From: Acidobacteriota bacterium
GTDB lineage: Bacteria > Acidobacteriota > Thermoanaerobaculia > Gp7-AA8
Reading direction: 5' to 3'
DNA: 46,824 nt
NCBI GenBank assembly: GCA_019247495.1
Contig: JAFAOU010000155.1
Coordinates: 1 to 46,824 of the forward strand
In this document: positions 1 through 8,645 of the stretch, one piece after another
How the letters are laid out: each line of letters begins with the position of its first letter
How positions within the stretch are numbered: position 1 is the stretch's first letter
The notes under the pieces: model-generated
What the model was told of the DNA's origin: nothing
What the model saw: only the letters and a program-made list of their open reading frames with translations
Databases searched by the model: none
Translations under genes and position numbers: made by a program

Positions 1-234
1 GTCGTGCGCCCACCCGAGGGCGAGGTGTACCACTCGATCGAATCGCCGAAAGGGGAGCTCGGGTACTACATCGTCTCCGACGGCAAATCGCAGACCGCAT
101 ACCGCTGCCACGTGCGGTCGCCGTCATTCGTGAATCTGCAGGCGCTGCCGGCGATGGCGAAGGGGCATCTGGTTTCGGACTTGGTCGCGTTGATTGGGAC
201 GATTGATATCGTTTTGGGCGAGGTCGATCGATGA
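1..234 (+). CDS. nuoD: NADH-quinone oxidoreductase subunit D, C-terminal part
   Basis: The last 77 codons of NuoD, the 49 kDa subunit of the complex I connecting module that helps form the quinone site; the rest lies left of the window. The tail has the family's features: PEGE near the start, a [15 protein letters not shown] stretch, then [16 protein letters not shown] and a final segment ending [13 protein letters not shown], where the conserved D of the IGTIDIV motif is present. The gene is followed after a 141-nt repeat-bearing gap by nuoH, not by nuoE, nuoF and nuoG as in Escherichia coli. Assignment is firm; only the missing N-terminus limits it. Confidence 0.95.
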   Translation, partial: VVRPPEGEVYHSIESPKGELGYYIVSDGKSQTAYRCHVRSPSFVNLQALPAMAKGHLVSDLVALIGTIDIVLGEVDR

Positions 235-248
235 TTCAAGGAAGGCAA

Positions 249-350
249 ATGTTGAATGTTGAATGTTCAATGTTGAATGTTGAATGGAGGCTTCGCCGCT
301 CGGCTGCCGTTCCATTCAACATTGAACATTCAACATTGAACATTCAACAT
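249..350. repeat. Inverted pair of GTTGAAT heptad arrays
   Basis: The gap between nuoD and nuoH holds a tandem heptanucleotide array, unit GTTGAAT with one GTTCAAT variant, at about 249-287. After a 24-nt GC-rich spacer, its reverse complement lies at 312-350. The arms pair at 36 of 39 positions; all three mismatches are G/C swaps inside the heptads, so the RNA could form a long AT-rich hairpin. The element stands out against the GC-rich surroundings. Two other heptad arrays with another unit lie at 39702 and 45221. Confidence 0.85.
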
Positions 351-375
351 CCGCTTTTGACTTCGGGGGCAGCGA

Positions 376-1545
376 ATGCCTGAACCTCTCTTGCGCTACC
401 TCATCTGGCCGCTCGTGAAGTTCCTCGTGGCCTTCATCATCGTGCAGGTCATCGTCGCTGCGATGAACTGGGTGGAGCGGCGACTGCTCGGATTGATCCA
501 GGCGCGCCTCGGACCCAATCGCGTCGGAAAAGAATTCGGCATCCCGTGGGGATTGGCGCAGATCGTCGCCGATCCGATCAAGTTCATCCTCAAGGAAGAC
601 ATCGTTCCGTCGAGCTCCGAGAAGGTTGCGTACTTTCTCGGGCCGATGCTGCCGCTGATTCCGGCGTTCCTGGTTTTCTGCCTGATTCCGTATGGCCCAC
701 CGCCGACGTTCGTCGTCACGCACGTGAACGTTGGACTGCTTCTTATCCTCGCGCTCACATCGACCGGCGTCTACGGCATCATCCTCGGCGGCTGGGCTTC
801 GAACAACAAGTACTCGCTGATGGGCGGACTGCGCAGCGCCGCGCAGATGGTGTCGTACGAAGTTCCGTTCGGGCTCTCCATCGTCGGCGTGCTGATGCTC
901 TGTGGCAGCTTCGATCTCGTCCACATCATCAACTATCAGGCGAGCCACATCTGGAATCTCTTCCCGCAACTCATCGCCGCGTTCATCTTTCTCGTCGCGA
1001 TGAACGCCGAGAACAACCGCACGCCGTTCGATTTGCCCGAAGCGGAATCGGAACTGGTGGCCGGCTATCACACCGAGTACTCGGCGATGAAGTTTGCGTT
1101 CTTCATGCTCGCCGAATACTCATCGATGATCGTGAACTGCTGCCTGATGGTCAGTCTCTTCTTCGGCGGCTGGACGCTGGCGATCAACGGCTACGGACTG
1201 ACGACCGGCGTCCTGCGCGGCATGGGCATCGCCGGCGGCATCCTCGGCGCGCTGATCTTCATCACGAAAGTGATGGTCTTCATGCTGATGTACATCTGGT
1301 TCCGCGCGACGTTCCCGCGCTTCCGCTTCGACCAGCTGATGGACCTCGGATGGAAGTGGATGATTCCGCTGGCGCTGGCAAACATCGCCGTCACCGGCAT
1401 CGTCGTGCTCCTCGGACAGCAGTTCAATTTCCAGGGAGAAGTAGTCCTCTCGATCGCCGGGGCGGCGATCATCGCGTTCACTCTGTATCTGTTGCTCCGG
1501 CCGCGCGCAAAGGTGATCCATGCACGTCGAGTATCCGAAGCCTAG
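376..1545 (+). CDS. nuoH: NADH-quinone oxidoreductase subunit H
   Basis: NuoH (ND1 homologue), the integral membrane subunit that joins the peripheral and membrane arms of complex I and forms part of the quinone chamber. The 389-residue protein has about nine hydrophobic helices. The diagnostic matrix-side loop is intact: MNWVERRLLGLIQARLGPNR at residues 33-52, and later AENNRTPFDLPEAESELVAG followed by HTEYSAMKFA, rich in conserved Glu and Arg that line the quinone cavity. ATG 376 is used because it directly precedes the first membrane helix. Its last 26 nt overlap nuoI, which suggests translational coupling. A C-terminal tail of about 30 residues is variable. Confidence 0.96.
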   Translation: MPEPLLRYLIWPLVKFLVAFIIVQVIVAAMNWVERRLLGLIQARLGPNRVGKEFGIPWGLAQIVADPIKFILKEDIVPSSSEKVAYFLGPMLPLIPAFLVFCLIPYGPPPTFVVTHVNVGLLLILALTSTGVYGIILGGWASNNKYSLMGGLRSAAQMVSYEVPFGLSIVGVLMLCGSFDLVHIINYQASHIWNLFPQLIAAFIFLVAMNAENNRTPFDLPEAESELVAGYHTEYSAMKFAFFMLAEYSSMIVNCCLMVSLFFGGWTLAINGYGLTTGVLRGMGIAGGILGALIFITKVMVFMLMYIWFRATFPRFRFDQLMDLGWKWMIPLALANIAVTGIVVLLGQQFNFQGEVVLSIAGAAIIAFTLYLLLRPRAKVIHARRVSEA

Positions 1546-2062
1546 GTGGTCCGACAAGTTTCTTCTCCTCGACATGCTCGAGGGGTTGAAGACGACCTTT
1601 CGGGAGTTGTTCAAACCGAAGGTGACGATCCGCTATCCGGAAGAGCGGCTCGAGCCGGCCAACCGCTTCCGCGGCATGTTCAAGTTTTCGTTCGACCGCT
1701 GCATCGCCTGCAAGCTCTGCGCACTGGCCTGCCCGATCGACATCATCTACATCGACGTCCACGACGAGCAGCGCGAAGTCGACGGCAAGATGAAGAAGCT
1801 GAAAGTCCTCGACCGCTACGACATCGACGTGAAGCGCTGCATGTTCTGCGCGCTGTGCGAAGAAGCGTGTCCGACGAAACCGAAGTCGATCTGGCTGACT
1901 ACGAAGACGTACGAGCTGGCCACCTACGACCGCAACGACCTGTACTTCAACATGCAGCAACTCGAGTATTGGGAAGGGCGGCCGGAGTACGCCGGCCTGC
2001 CCGCCGAGGAGCCGAAGCCGGTCATCGCGCATGATGCGAAAACGATTGGTGGAGCGTCATGA
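1520..2062 (+). CDS. nuoI: NADH-quinone oxidoreductase subunit I (8Fe ferredoxin type)
   Basis: NuoI carries two [4Fe-4S] clusters (N6a and N6b) that pass electrons towards the terminal cluster N2 in NuoB. Both ligand sets are complete in this 180-residue protein: C61, C64, C67 with C71-Pro, and C107, C110, C113 with C117-Pro. The last Cys of each set belongs to the opposite cluster, as in all 2[4Fe-4S] ferredoxin folds. A short amphipathic N-terminus (LLLDMLEGLKTTFRELF) fits the membrane-surface helix of the family. The ATG lies inside the end of nuoH, and the stop overlaps the nuoJ start by 4 nt (ATGA). Confidence 0.96.
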   Translation: MHVEYPKPRWSDKFLLLDMLEGLKTTFRELFKPKVTIRYPEERLEPANRFRGMFKFSFDRCIACKLCALACPIDIIYIDVHDEQREVDGKMKKLKVLDRYDIDVKRCMFCALCEEACPTKPKSIWLTTKTYELATYDRNDLYFNMQQLEYWEGRPEYAGLPAEEPKPVIAHDAKTIGGAS

Positions 2063-2727
2063 GTCCGGAACTGCTGGTATTCGCCGTTATCGGAACGATC
2101 GCCGTGGCCGCATCGATCCTCGTGATTTCGATGAGGAACCCGGTGCACTCTGCGCTGTTCCTTCTGCTCACCTTCCTCTGCGTGGCCGTACTCTTCGTGA
2201 TGAAGGGAGCGGAGTTCGTCGGCGCCGTGCAGGTGCTCGTGTACGCCGGCGGCATCATGGTGCTGTTCCTCTTCGTGGTCATGCTGATCAACGTCCGCCA
2301 TCTGCCGGACGAGAAAGTCCTCTCGAATTTCTGGAAAGGCGGCTTCGCCGTCGGCCTGGCGGTCTTCATTCTCTTCGTCACCCTCGTGCGGCCGGGCGTC
2401 TACCACGACCCTGTGCCGAGCGATAAGGCCTTGCGTTCCACGTACACGTATCGTCATCGCAAGGTGAAGAATCCCGACGGTACCGTGACGCGCAAATTGA
2501 TCCGGCGCGGCAAAGTGGCCGGCAACTCCGAGGCGGTGGCGATGGCGCTGTACACCGACTACCTCGTTCCGTTCGAAGTCGCGTCGCTCTTCCTGCTCGT
2601 GGCCATGATCGGCGCGATCGTCATCGGCAAACGGGAGCTCTCCGCGAGCGAAGAGGAAAACATCCCCGCGTACATGCTTGAGCGTTCCGAAACCGAGCAT
2701 GAGATCAAGGAGGCGATGAGTGCCTGA
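2059..2727 (+). CDS. nuoJ: NADH-quinone oxidoreductase subunit J
   Basis: NuoJ (ND6 homologue), a five-helix membrane subunit of complex I. Residues 51-80 hold the signature AEFVGAVQVLVYAGGIMVLF, the helix with the pi-bulge that takes part in coupling. At 222 residues it is longer than minimal NuoJ. The extra length is a hydrophilic, Lys/Arg-rich stretch at about residues 112-160 between the fourth and fifth helices, plus an acidic tail of about 25 residues after the last helix. The start is an ATGA overlap with nuoI; the end overlaps the GTG start of nuoK by 8 nt. Confidence 0.95.
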   Translation: MSPELLVFAVIGTIAVAASILVISMRNPVHSALFLLLTFLCVAVLFVMKGAEFVGAVQVLVYAGGIMVLFLFVVMLINVRHLPDEKVLSNFWKGGFAVGLAVFILFVTLVRPGVYHDPVPSDKALRSTYTYRHRKVKNPDGTVTRKLIRRGKVAGNSEAVAMALYTDYLVPFEVASLFLLVAMIGAIVIGKRELSASEEENIPAYMLERSETEHEIKEAMSA

Positions 2728-3034
2728 AGCGATTCCGAGCACCGCGGCGTACTTGATGTTGTCGGGGACATTGTTCGCCATCGGATTGGTGGGCGTGATC
2801 ATCCGCCGCAACATGATCACCGTGTTGATGGCGGTCGAGCTGATGATGAACGCAGTCAACATCAACCTCGTTGCCTTCTCGCACCGCTTCGCATCGCTGG
2901 AAGGACAGATCTTCACGATCTTCATCATCACCGTGGCAGCAGGGGAGGCCGCGGTAGGTCTTGCGATCATCATCCAGTTGTATCGCCTGAAGAGCACGAT
3001 CAATGTGGATGAAGCGAGGTCCATGAATGGGTAG
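2720..3034 (+). CDS. nuoK: NADH-quinone oxidoreductase subunit K
   Basis: NuoK (ND4L homologue), three membrane helices, 104 residues, normal for the family. The two conserved buried glutamates of the proton path are present: E40 in MAVELMMNAVNINLVAF and E76 in TVAAGEAAVGLAI, matching E36 and E72 of Escherichia coli. The start is GTG 2720, inside the end of nuoJ and preceded by a GGAGG-like Shine-Dalgarno (AAGGAGG at 2708-2714). A 356-nt gap with inverted repeats follows before nuoL, unusual in an otherwise overlapping gene run. Confidence 0.95.
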   Translation: MPEAIPSTAAYLMLSGTLFAIGLVGVIIRRNMITVLMAVELMMNAVNINLVAFSHRFASLEGQIFTIFIITVAAGEAAVGLAIIIQLYRLKSTINVDEARSMNG

Positions 3035-3054
3035 GACGCTTCAACAAGCCCCAA

Positions 3055-3085
3055 TCCTGAAGGTGCGCGAAGCGCAACTTCAGGA
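3055..3085 (+). repeat. Hairpin just after nuoK
   Basis: Starting 21 nt after the nuoK stop, 3055-3062 (TCCTGAAG) pairs with 3078-3085 (CTTCAGGA). Inside it TGCGC (3064-3068) pairs with GCGCA (3072-3076) around a GAA loop, with one unpaired base on each side. No T-run follows, so it is not a typical Rho-independent terminator. It could stabilise the 3' end of the upstream message or attenuate read-through. Confidence 0.7.
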
Positions 3086-3160
3086 TCTCCGGTGGTGCCG
3101 CGCAGTCGGTGGTTTCAACGCAGATCCCGCGATGCCCATCGGCCCGCCCGCGAACGCGGG

Positions 3161-3357
3161 CATAAGAACCGTAGCCCCCGGCTTCAGCCGGGGGTACCGC
3201 GGTTCGATCGAAGTTGGAGCCCGCTTTAGCGGGCGAGAGAGAGGGACGACGCGCTGCATGCCGTGCTCGCCGGAAGTTCTTTCGCCCGCTAAAGCGGGCT
3301 CACGGAATTTGTCATCCTCCCATCCCCCGGCTGAAGCCGGGGGCTACGGTTCTTACG
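3161..3357. repeat. Nested inverted-repeat element between nuoK and nuoL
   Basis: A 197-nt element filling most of the nuoK-nuoL gap. Outer arms 3161-3194 and 3324-3357 are reverse complements at 33 of 34 positions. Each outer arm is itself partly palindromic (CCCCCGGC/GCCGGGGG around TTCA or TGAA). Inner arms 3218-3236 and 3282-3300 are a perfect 19-nt inverted pair, again each self-palindromic (GCCCGCT/AGCGGGC). The middle (3237-3281) has no obvious gene. It looks like a REP/BIME or MITE-like palindromic repeat inserted in the operon. No open frame through it resembles a known protein. Confidence 0.85.
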
Positions 3358-3390
3358 CCGCCTTCGCCGGCGATGGTTGGAGGAGCATCA

Positions 3391-5562
3391 ATGGTTAGTT
3401 CAACCATTCTTCTCCTCATCCCCCTCCTCCCCGCCCTCGGCGCGCTGATCAACGGCGTCCGCGCGGCGGCGAACCCGCGTACGCACAAGAGCCGCACCAT
3501 CACCAACGCCGTCGCTCTCGGATCGACCGGACTTTCCGCGCTCCTTGCCGCCTGGACCGTCATCACCTACGTCGGCGGCGGAATGTCGTCCGCGTTCCAG
3601 TACGCCTACTACACCTGGATTCCGGTAGGACTCGGCCACGTGGGCGCGAACGGCATCGCCAACTTCGCCGTCGACTTCGCATTCCGCATCGACACGCTCT
3701 CCTGCACGATGCTGCTGATCGTCACGTGGATCGGCTTCCTCATCCACGTGTACGCCACCGGGTACATGGCGCACGAAGAGGGAAACACGCGCTTCTTCAC
3801 GTACCTCAATCTCTTCATGTTCATGATGCTGCTCCTCGTCCTCGGCGCGAACTACATGGTCATGTTCGTCGGATGGGAAGGGGTCGGCCTCTGCTCGTAC
3901 CTGCTGATCGGCTTCTACTACGACAAGAACTTCGCCGCCGACGCCGGCAAGAAAGCGTTCGTCGCCAACCGCATCGGCGACTTCGGATTCATCCTCGGCA
4001 TCTTCCTGATCTTCAACACCTTCGGTACTGCTGATTACGGCAAAGTCTTCGCCCTCGCCAGCGCGAATCCCGCAGCCTACGCCGGAATCGCCACCACCAT
4101 CTGCCTGCTGCTCTTCGTCGGCGCGTGCGGTAAGTCCGCGCAGATTCCGCTCTACGTCTGGCTGCCCGACGCGATGGCCGGACCGACGCCCGTCTCCGCG
4201 CTGATCCACGCCGCGACGATGGTCACCGCCGGCGTCTACATGGTGGTCCGCTCGAACGTCCTCTTCCGCCTTTCGCCCGACGCGATGCTGGTGGTGGCGA
4301 TCGTCGGTGCGGTCACGGCGATTTTCGCGGCCACGATCGGCATCGCTCAGAACGACATCAAGAAAGTGCTCGCGTATTCGACCGTCTCGCAGCTTGGCTT
4401 CATGTTCCTCGCTGCAGGCGTCGGCGCGTTCACCGCCGCCATCTTCCACGTCATGACGCACGCATTCTTCAAGGCCTGCCTCTTCCTCGGCGCCGGCTCC
4501 GTGATCCACGGCTGCGGCGGCGAGCAGGACATGCGCAAGATGGGCGGCCTGCGCAAGTACATGCCGAAGACGCGCATGACCATGCTGATCGCCTGCATCG
4601 CCATCGCCGGCTTCCCGCCGCTGGCCGGATTCTTCTCGAAGGACGAGATCCTCGCCACGACGTTCGAGCACCACGGCTTCCTCTACTTCCTCGGCATGGT
4701 GGCCGCGACCTGCACCGCGTTCTACATGTTCCGCCTTTACTTCATGACCTTCTCCGGCGACTACCGCGCCGCGCACGTGGAAGGGCATCCGGAGTCGGAG
4801 CCGGAGCATGCCGGACACGATGTCATTCCGTCGCACGTTCATCTCGATGACGGCGACGCGCACTCAGACAAAGCGCACGGACACCATGTGGATTCACACG
4901 ATCCGCACGAATCGCCGTGGAGCATGACCGGCGTGTTGTGGATTCTGGCGATCCTGGCCGTCATCGGCGGCTTCGTCGGAATCCCGGAGATGTTCGGCGG
5001 CGCGCACCCGACGATCTTTCAGCGCTGGCTCGCCCCCGTTCTCCTGCCGCTCGGCGGCGAGCATTTCGAATTCGCCGAAGCCAGCCGGCTGCAGGAATTG
5101 CTGCTGATTCTGTCGTCCATTGCGGTGGCCACGCTCGGCTGGTTCATTGCCTACGTGCTGTACAAGAAAGACGCGGCCTTCTCGCGCGCCACGGCGCTCC
5201 GGACGCGATTCGCCTTCCTCCACCGCCTCCTCGAGAACAAGTACTACGTCGACGAGTTCTACAACTTCGTGTTCGTCGGCGGAGCGTTGGCCTTCAGCAA
5301 AGCGCTGTCGTGGTTCGACGCGCACATCATCGACGGCATCGTCAACGGCGTTCGTCACCTCACCGTGATCCTCTTTGGCCACGGTTCCAATCTCGTCGAC
5401 CGCTACATCGTCGACGGCGCCGTGAACGGCGTCGGCTACTCGGCGCGCGGCGGCTCGAAGCTCTTCCGCAAGATGCAGAGCGGATTCGTCCAGAACTATG
5501 CGCTGGTGATGGCGGGCGGGATCGTCCTCGTCGCCGCGGTTTACTTGTTTACGAAGCCTTAA
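3391..5562 (+). CDS. nuoL: NADH-quinone oxidoreductase subunit L
   Basis: NuoL (ND5 homologue), the distal antiporter-like proton-pumping subunit of complex I with its long lateral helix. The 723-residue protein has E163 in the VGWEGVGLCSYLLIGFYY helix and K248 in GKSAQIPLYVWLPDAMAGPT, matching the Glu/Lys pair of the family. Residues 462-506 form a hydrophilic loop with 12 histidines, which could bind metal. ATG 3391 is chosen because GGAGGAG (3379-3385) stands 5 nt before it and the protein then starts at the first helix. A longer frame from 3214 would translate the repeat element. A C-terminal domain with four or more helices follows the His loop, as expected. Confidence 0.96.
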   Translation: MVSSTILLLIPLLPALGALINGVRAAANPRTHKSRTITNAVALGSTGLSALLAAWTVITYVGGGMSSAFQYAYYTWIPVGLGHVGANGIANFAVDFAFRIDTLSCTMLLIVTWIGFLIHVYATGYMAHEEGNTRFFTYLNLFMFMMLLLVLGANYMVMFVGWEGVGLCSYLLIGFYYDKNFAADAGKKAFVANRIGDFGFILGIFLIFNTFGTADYGKVFALASANPAAYAGIATTICLLLFVGACGKSAQIPLYVWLPDAMAGPTPVSALIHAATMVTAGVYMVVRSNVLFRLSPDAMLVVAIVGAVTAIFAATIGIAQNDIKKVLAYSTVSQLGFMFLAAGVGAFTAAIFHVMTHAFFKACLFLGAGSVIHGCGGEQDMRKMGGLRKYMPKTRMTMLIACIAIAGFPPLAGFFSKDEILATTFEHHGFLYFLGMVAATCTAFYMFRLYFMTFSGDYRAAHVEGHPESEPEHAGHDVIPSHVHLDDGDAHSDKAHGHHVDSHDPHESPWSMTGVLWILAILAVIGGFVGIPEMFGGAHPTIFQRWLAPVLLPLGGEHFEFAEASRLQELLLILSSIAVATLGWFIAYVLYKKDAAFSRATALRTRFAFLHRLLENKYYVDEFYNFVFVGGALAFSKALSWFDAHIIDGIVNGVRHLTVILFGHGSNLVDRYIVDGAVNGVGYSARGGSKLFRKMQSGFVQNYALVMAGGIVLVAAVYLFTKP

Positions 5563-5577
5563 GGGGAACGACGGAAG

Positions 5578-7173
5578 ATGGGCATTCTCAACCTTGTCAC
5601 TTACATCCCGCTGATCGGCGCGATCGTCATCCTCTTCTTTGTACGCAAGGAGAACGGCAAAGCGATCCGCTATACGGCCACCGCCTTCGCCGTCATCGAC
5701 TTCATCGTCTCGCTCTATCTCTGGTTCAACTTCGATCCACACGGCACCGGTACGCACCTCTTCCAGTTCCGCGAAACCTACTCCTGGATTCCGTCGCTCG
5801 GCGTCCAGTACGACTTCGGCATCGACGGCATATCGCTCCTGCTCATCCTGCTGACGACGTTCATGGGCATCATCGCCGTCGTCTCGTCGTACTCGGCCAT
5901 CGATCACCGGCAGAAGGAGTACTACATCCTGCTGTTGCTGCTGCAGACCGGGATGATCGGCACGTTCTGCGCGCTCGACTTCTTCCTCTTCTACGTCTTC
6001 TGGGAAATCATGCTCGTGCCGATGTACTTCATCATCGGCATCTGGGGCGGCCCGCGGAAGCTCTACGCCGCCATCAAGTTCTTCATCTACACGCTGTCGG
6101 GATCGGTGGTCATGCTGCTTTCGATCCTGGCGCTCTACTTCTTCAACGACGGCGGCATCCCGTTCCTCAACATCAAAGGCCTCGGCAATCCGGCCACGTT
6201 CTCCGTCCTGCAGTATCACAACATCGGGCACCTGATCCCGCCGCAGCTTCAGTTCTGGATCTTCATCGGCTTCTTCCTCGGCTTCGCGATCAAAGTGCCG
6301 ATGTTCCCGTTCCACACCTGGCTGCCCGACGCCCACGTCGAGGCGCCGACGGCCGGTTCGATCATCCTCGCCGCCGTCCTCCTGAAGATGGGCACGTACG
6401 GATTCGTGCGCTTCGCGCTGCCGATCCTGCCCGACGCCACGAAGCAACTGATCATCCCGATCGTGGTCCTGTCGATCATCGGCATCATCTACGGCGCACT
6501 CGTTTCGCTCGTGCAGAAGGACATGAAAAAGCTGGTCGCGTACTCCTCGGTCTCGCACCTCGGTTTCGTCATGCTGGGGATGTTCGCGCTGAACCCGATG
6601 GGCCTCAAAGGCTCCGTGCTGCAGATGATCAACCACGGCATTTCAACGGGCGCGCTCTTCCTGCTCGTCGGCATCATTTACGAACGGCGGCACACGCGCA
6701 TGATCTCGGAGTATGGCGGCCTCGCGAAGCAGATGCCGATGTACGCGACGCTCTTCCTCATCGCCGCGCTCTCGTCGATGGGGCTTCCCGCGCTCAACGG
6801 ATTCATCGGTGAGTTCACCATCCTCCTCGGCGCCGCCAATCGTTCCATCGTCTGGGCTTCGTTCGCCTCGGTCGGCATCGTTCTCGGCGCCGCGTACCTG
6901 CTGTGGCTGTACCAGCGCGTTTTCTGGGGTCCGCTCGACAACCCGGCCAACAAAACGCTGCTCGACGTCAACCGCCGCGAGCTCGGTCTGCTGCTCGCGC
7001 TGGTCGTGATCATGGTGTGGATGGGAATCAAGCCGGCCGTCTTCTTCGACGTCATCGAGGAGCCGGTCAACTACGTCGTCCGCAAAGTCGATCCGGCGTA
7101 CTTTGACAAACGACCGATCGAGTATCCGCCGGCCGCGCCCGTAGTGGTCAGCGCCGTCGAGACCACGCGATGA
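5578..7173 (+). CDS. nuoM: NADH-quinone oxidoreductase subunit M
   Basis: NuoM (ND4 homologue), the middle antiporter-like proton-pumping subunit of complex I, 531 residues with about 14 helices. E143 in FYVFWEIMLVPMYF and K239 in FAIKVPMFPFHTWLPDAHVE correspond to E144 and K234 of Escherichia coli. The conserved QKDMKKLVAYSSVSHLGFV segment is present. It starts 15 nt after nuoL with a GGGGAACGACGG-type purine-rich leader. Its last 4 nt overlap the nuoN start (ATGA), so the two are probably translationally coupled. Confidence 0.96.
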   Translation: MGILNLVTYIPLIGAIVILFFVRKENGKAIRYTATAFAVIDFIVSLYLWFNFDPHGTGTHLFQFRETYSWIPSLGVQYDFGIDGISLLLILLTTFMGIIAVVSSYSAIDHRQKEYYILLLLLQTGMIGTFCALDFFLFYVFWEIMLVPMYFIIGIWGGPRKLYAAIKFFIYTLSGSVVMLLSILALYFFNDGGIPFLNIKGLGNPATFSVLQYHNIGHLIPPQLQFWIFIGFFLGFAIKVPMFPFHTWLPDAHVEAPTAGSIILAAVLLKMGTYGFVRFALPILPDATKQLIIPIVVLSIIGIIYGALVSLVQKDMKKLVAYSSVSHLGFVMLGMFALNPMGLKGSVLQMINHGISTGALFLLVGIIYERRHTRMISEYGGLAKQMPMYATLFLIAALSSMGLPALNGFIGEFTILLGAANRSIVWASFASVGIVLGAAYLLWLYQRVFWGPLDNPANKTLLDVNRRELGLLLALVVIMVWMGIKPAVFFDVIEEPVNYVVRKVDPAYFDKRPIEYPPAAPVVVSAVETTR

Positions 7174-8645
7174 CCTGGAACGACTTTATCTACCTGCTGC
7201 CGGAGATCGTGCTGACGATCGGCGCCTCGGCGCTGCTGCTCGCGCCGGTCGTGGGCGGCCGCACCACGCTGCCGGCGAAGTGGATGATGCTCGTTCTCCT
7301 CGCACTCACCGCCGTATCGCTGATCGCCTGTTCGCACGCCGTCGAGGTCATCGACCAATCGCGCCAGCTGCAGGCGATGTTTGCGCTGGACGCCTTTGCG
7401 ATCTTTTTCAAACTGCTGTTCATCGCCGCGATCGCAATGCTGGTCCTGCTCTCGGACGATTTTCTTGCGGAGTCGCGCTACTCGCCGTGGGAGTATTACT
7501 CGCTGCTCGCCTTTGCACTCTGCGGCATGATGTTCATGGCCTCGGGCGTCCACCTCATCACCATCTACATCGGTCTGGAGCTGCTCTCGCTGTCGAGCTA
7601 CATCCTGGCCGGCTTCTATAAGAGCGAATTGAAGTCCACCGAGGCCGCGATGAAGTACTTCATCCTCGGCGCGGTGAGCTCGGGGATTCTGCTGTACGGA
7701 ATCTCGCTCATCTACGGTGTCTGCGGTTCGCTCAACCTGCTCGACATCGCCGCGGCCATGTCCACGATCATCACCAACGACGCGCTGATGTTCGGAATCA
7801 TGCTGCTCGGCGCGGGACTCTGCTTCAAGATCGCCGCCGTTCCGTTCCACGTCTGGACGCCGGACGTTTACGAAGGCGCACCCACGCCGATCGCGGCGTT
7901 CCTCTCCACCGCCTCCAAAGCCGCCGCGTTCTCGATCTTCGCGCGCATCTTCTACGTCGGTCTTCACGACTTTCACCTGGAGTGGAACTACGTGCTGGCC
8001 ACGATCTCCGCGCTGTCGATGATCCTCGGCAACCTGGCCGCGCTGACGCAGGACAACGTCAAGCGGATGCTGGCCTACTCGTCGATCGCGCACGCCGGCT
8101 ACATCCTGCTCGGCGTCATCTCGCTCAACGCCCTCGGGCTGCGCGGCATCCTGGTCTACTCGATCGTCTACGTTTTCGCGAACCTCGGTATCTGGGCCAC
8201 GGTGCTGATGCTGCGCCGCAACCAGTACGCCGGCGAACGCGTCGACGACTTCGAGGGTCTCAGCCGCCGCGCGCCGCTCTGGGCCTTCGCCATGATCATT
8301 TTCCTGCTCTCCCTCGGCGGTATTCCTCCGACGGCGGGCTTCATCGGCAAGTACTTTCTCTTCGCCGCCGCGGTGCAGGCCGGCTTCGGCTGGCTGGCCG
8401 TCATCGCCGTGCTGATGTCGGCAGTGTCGATGTTCTACTACCTCCGGCTCGTCGTGGCGATGTACCTGCGCGAAGGCGTCGAGGCAGAGTTCGCGATTAC
8501 GACGCCGCTGAAGATCGTGGCCGGCGTTTGTCTCATCGTCACGCTTGCCCTCGGCATTCTTCCCGCGCCGATGATCGATCAGGTCATCATCTCTTCCAGC
8601 CACGTGGCCGCCCGCGCCGCGCTCACGCCCCATGCCGGACGATAA
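7170..8645 (+). CDS. nuoN: NADH-quinone oxidoreductase subunit N
   Basis: NuoN (ND2 homologue), the antiporter-like subunit nearest the quinone module, 491 residues, the usual bacterial length. E137 in YIGLELLSLSSYIL and K220 in FKIAAVPFHVWTPDVYEGAPTP match the family's charged pair. LTQDNVKRMLAYSSIAHAGY is the conserved broken-helix region. It starts in an ATGA overlap with nuoM and ends 14 nt inside the next gene, an ATP synthase accessory gene, so complex I and Fo genes form one uninterrupted overlapping run. Confidence 0.96.
   Translation: MTWNDFIYLLPEIVLTIGASALLLAPVVGGRTTLPAKWMMLVLLALTAVSLIACSHAVEVIDQSRQLQAMFALDAFAIFFKLLFIAAIAMLVLLSDDFLAESRYSPWEYYSLLAFALCGMMFMASGVHLITIYIGLELLSLSSYILAGFYKSELKSTEAAMKYFILGAVSSGILLYGISLIYGVCGSLNLLDIAAAMSTIITNDALMFGIMLLGAGLCFKIAAVPFHVWTPDVYEGAPTPIAAFLSTASKAAAFSIFARIFYVGLHDFHLEWNYVLATISALSMILGNLAALTQDNVKRMLAYSSIAHAGYILLGVISLNALGLRGILVYSIVYVFANLGIWATVLMLRRNQYAGERVDDFEGLSRRAPLWAFAMIIFLLSLGGIPPTAGFIGKYFLFAAAVQAGFGWLAVIAVLMSAVSMFYYLRLVVAMYLREGVEAEFAITTPLKIVAGVCLIVTLALGILPAPMIDQVIISSSHVAARAALTPHAGR

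Noticed and set aside
249..350. CRISPR-like array
   Set aside because: Units are 7 nt without unique spacers and occur as inverted arms, so tandem heptads and not CRISPR. The same applies to 39702-39780 and 45221-45322.
3214..3390. N-terminal extension of NuoL by 59 residues
   Set aside because: The extension translates the inverted-repeat element, has no family similarity, and a good Shine-Dalgarno precedes ATG 3391.
4894..6636. A 580-residue antisense frame over nuoL and nuoM
   Set aside because: Composition is dominated by Asp, Glu, Arg, Val and His, as expected for the shadow of GC-rich membrane-protein codons; no domain, and the sense genes are certain. Other long antisense frames (for example 1924-3054, 7071-8723, 13635-15152, 39781-41370) are rejected for the same reason.
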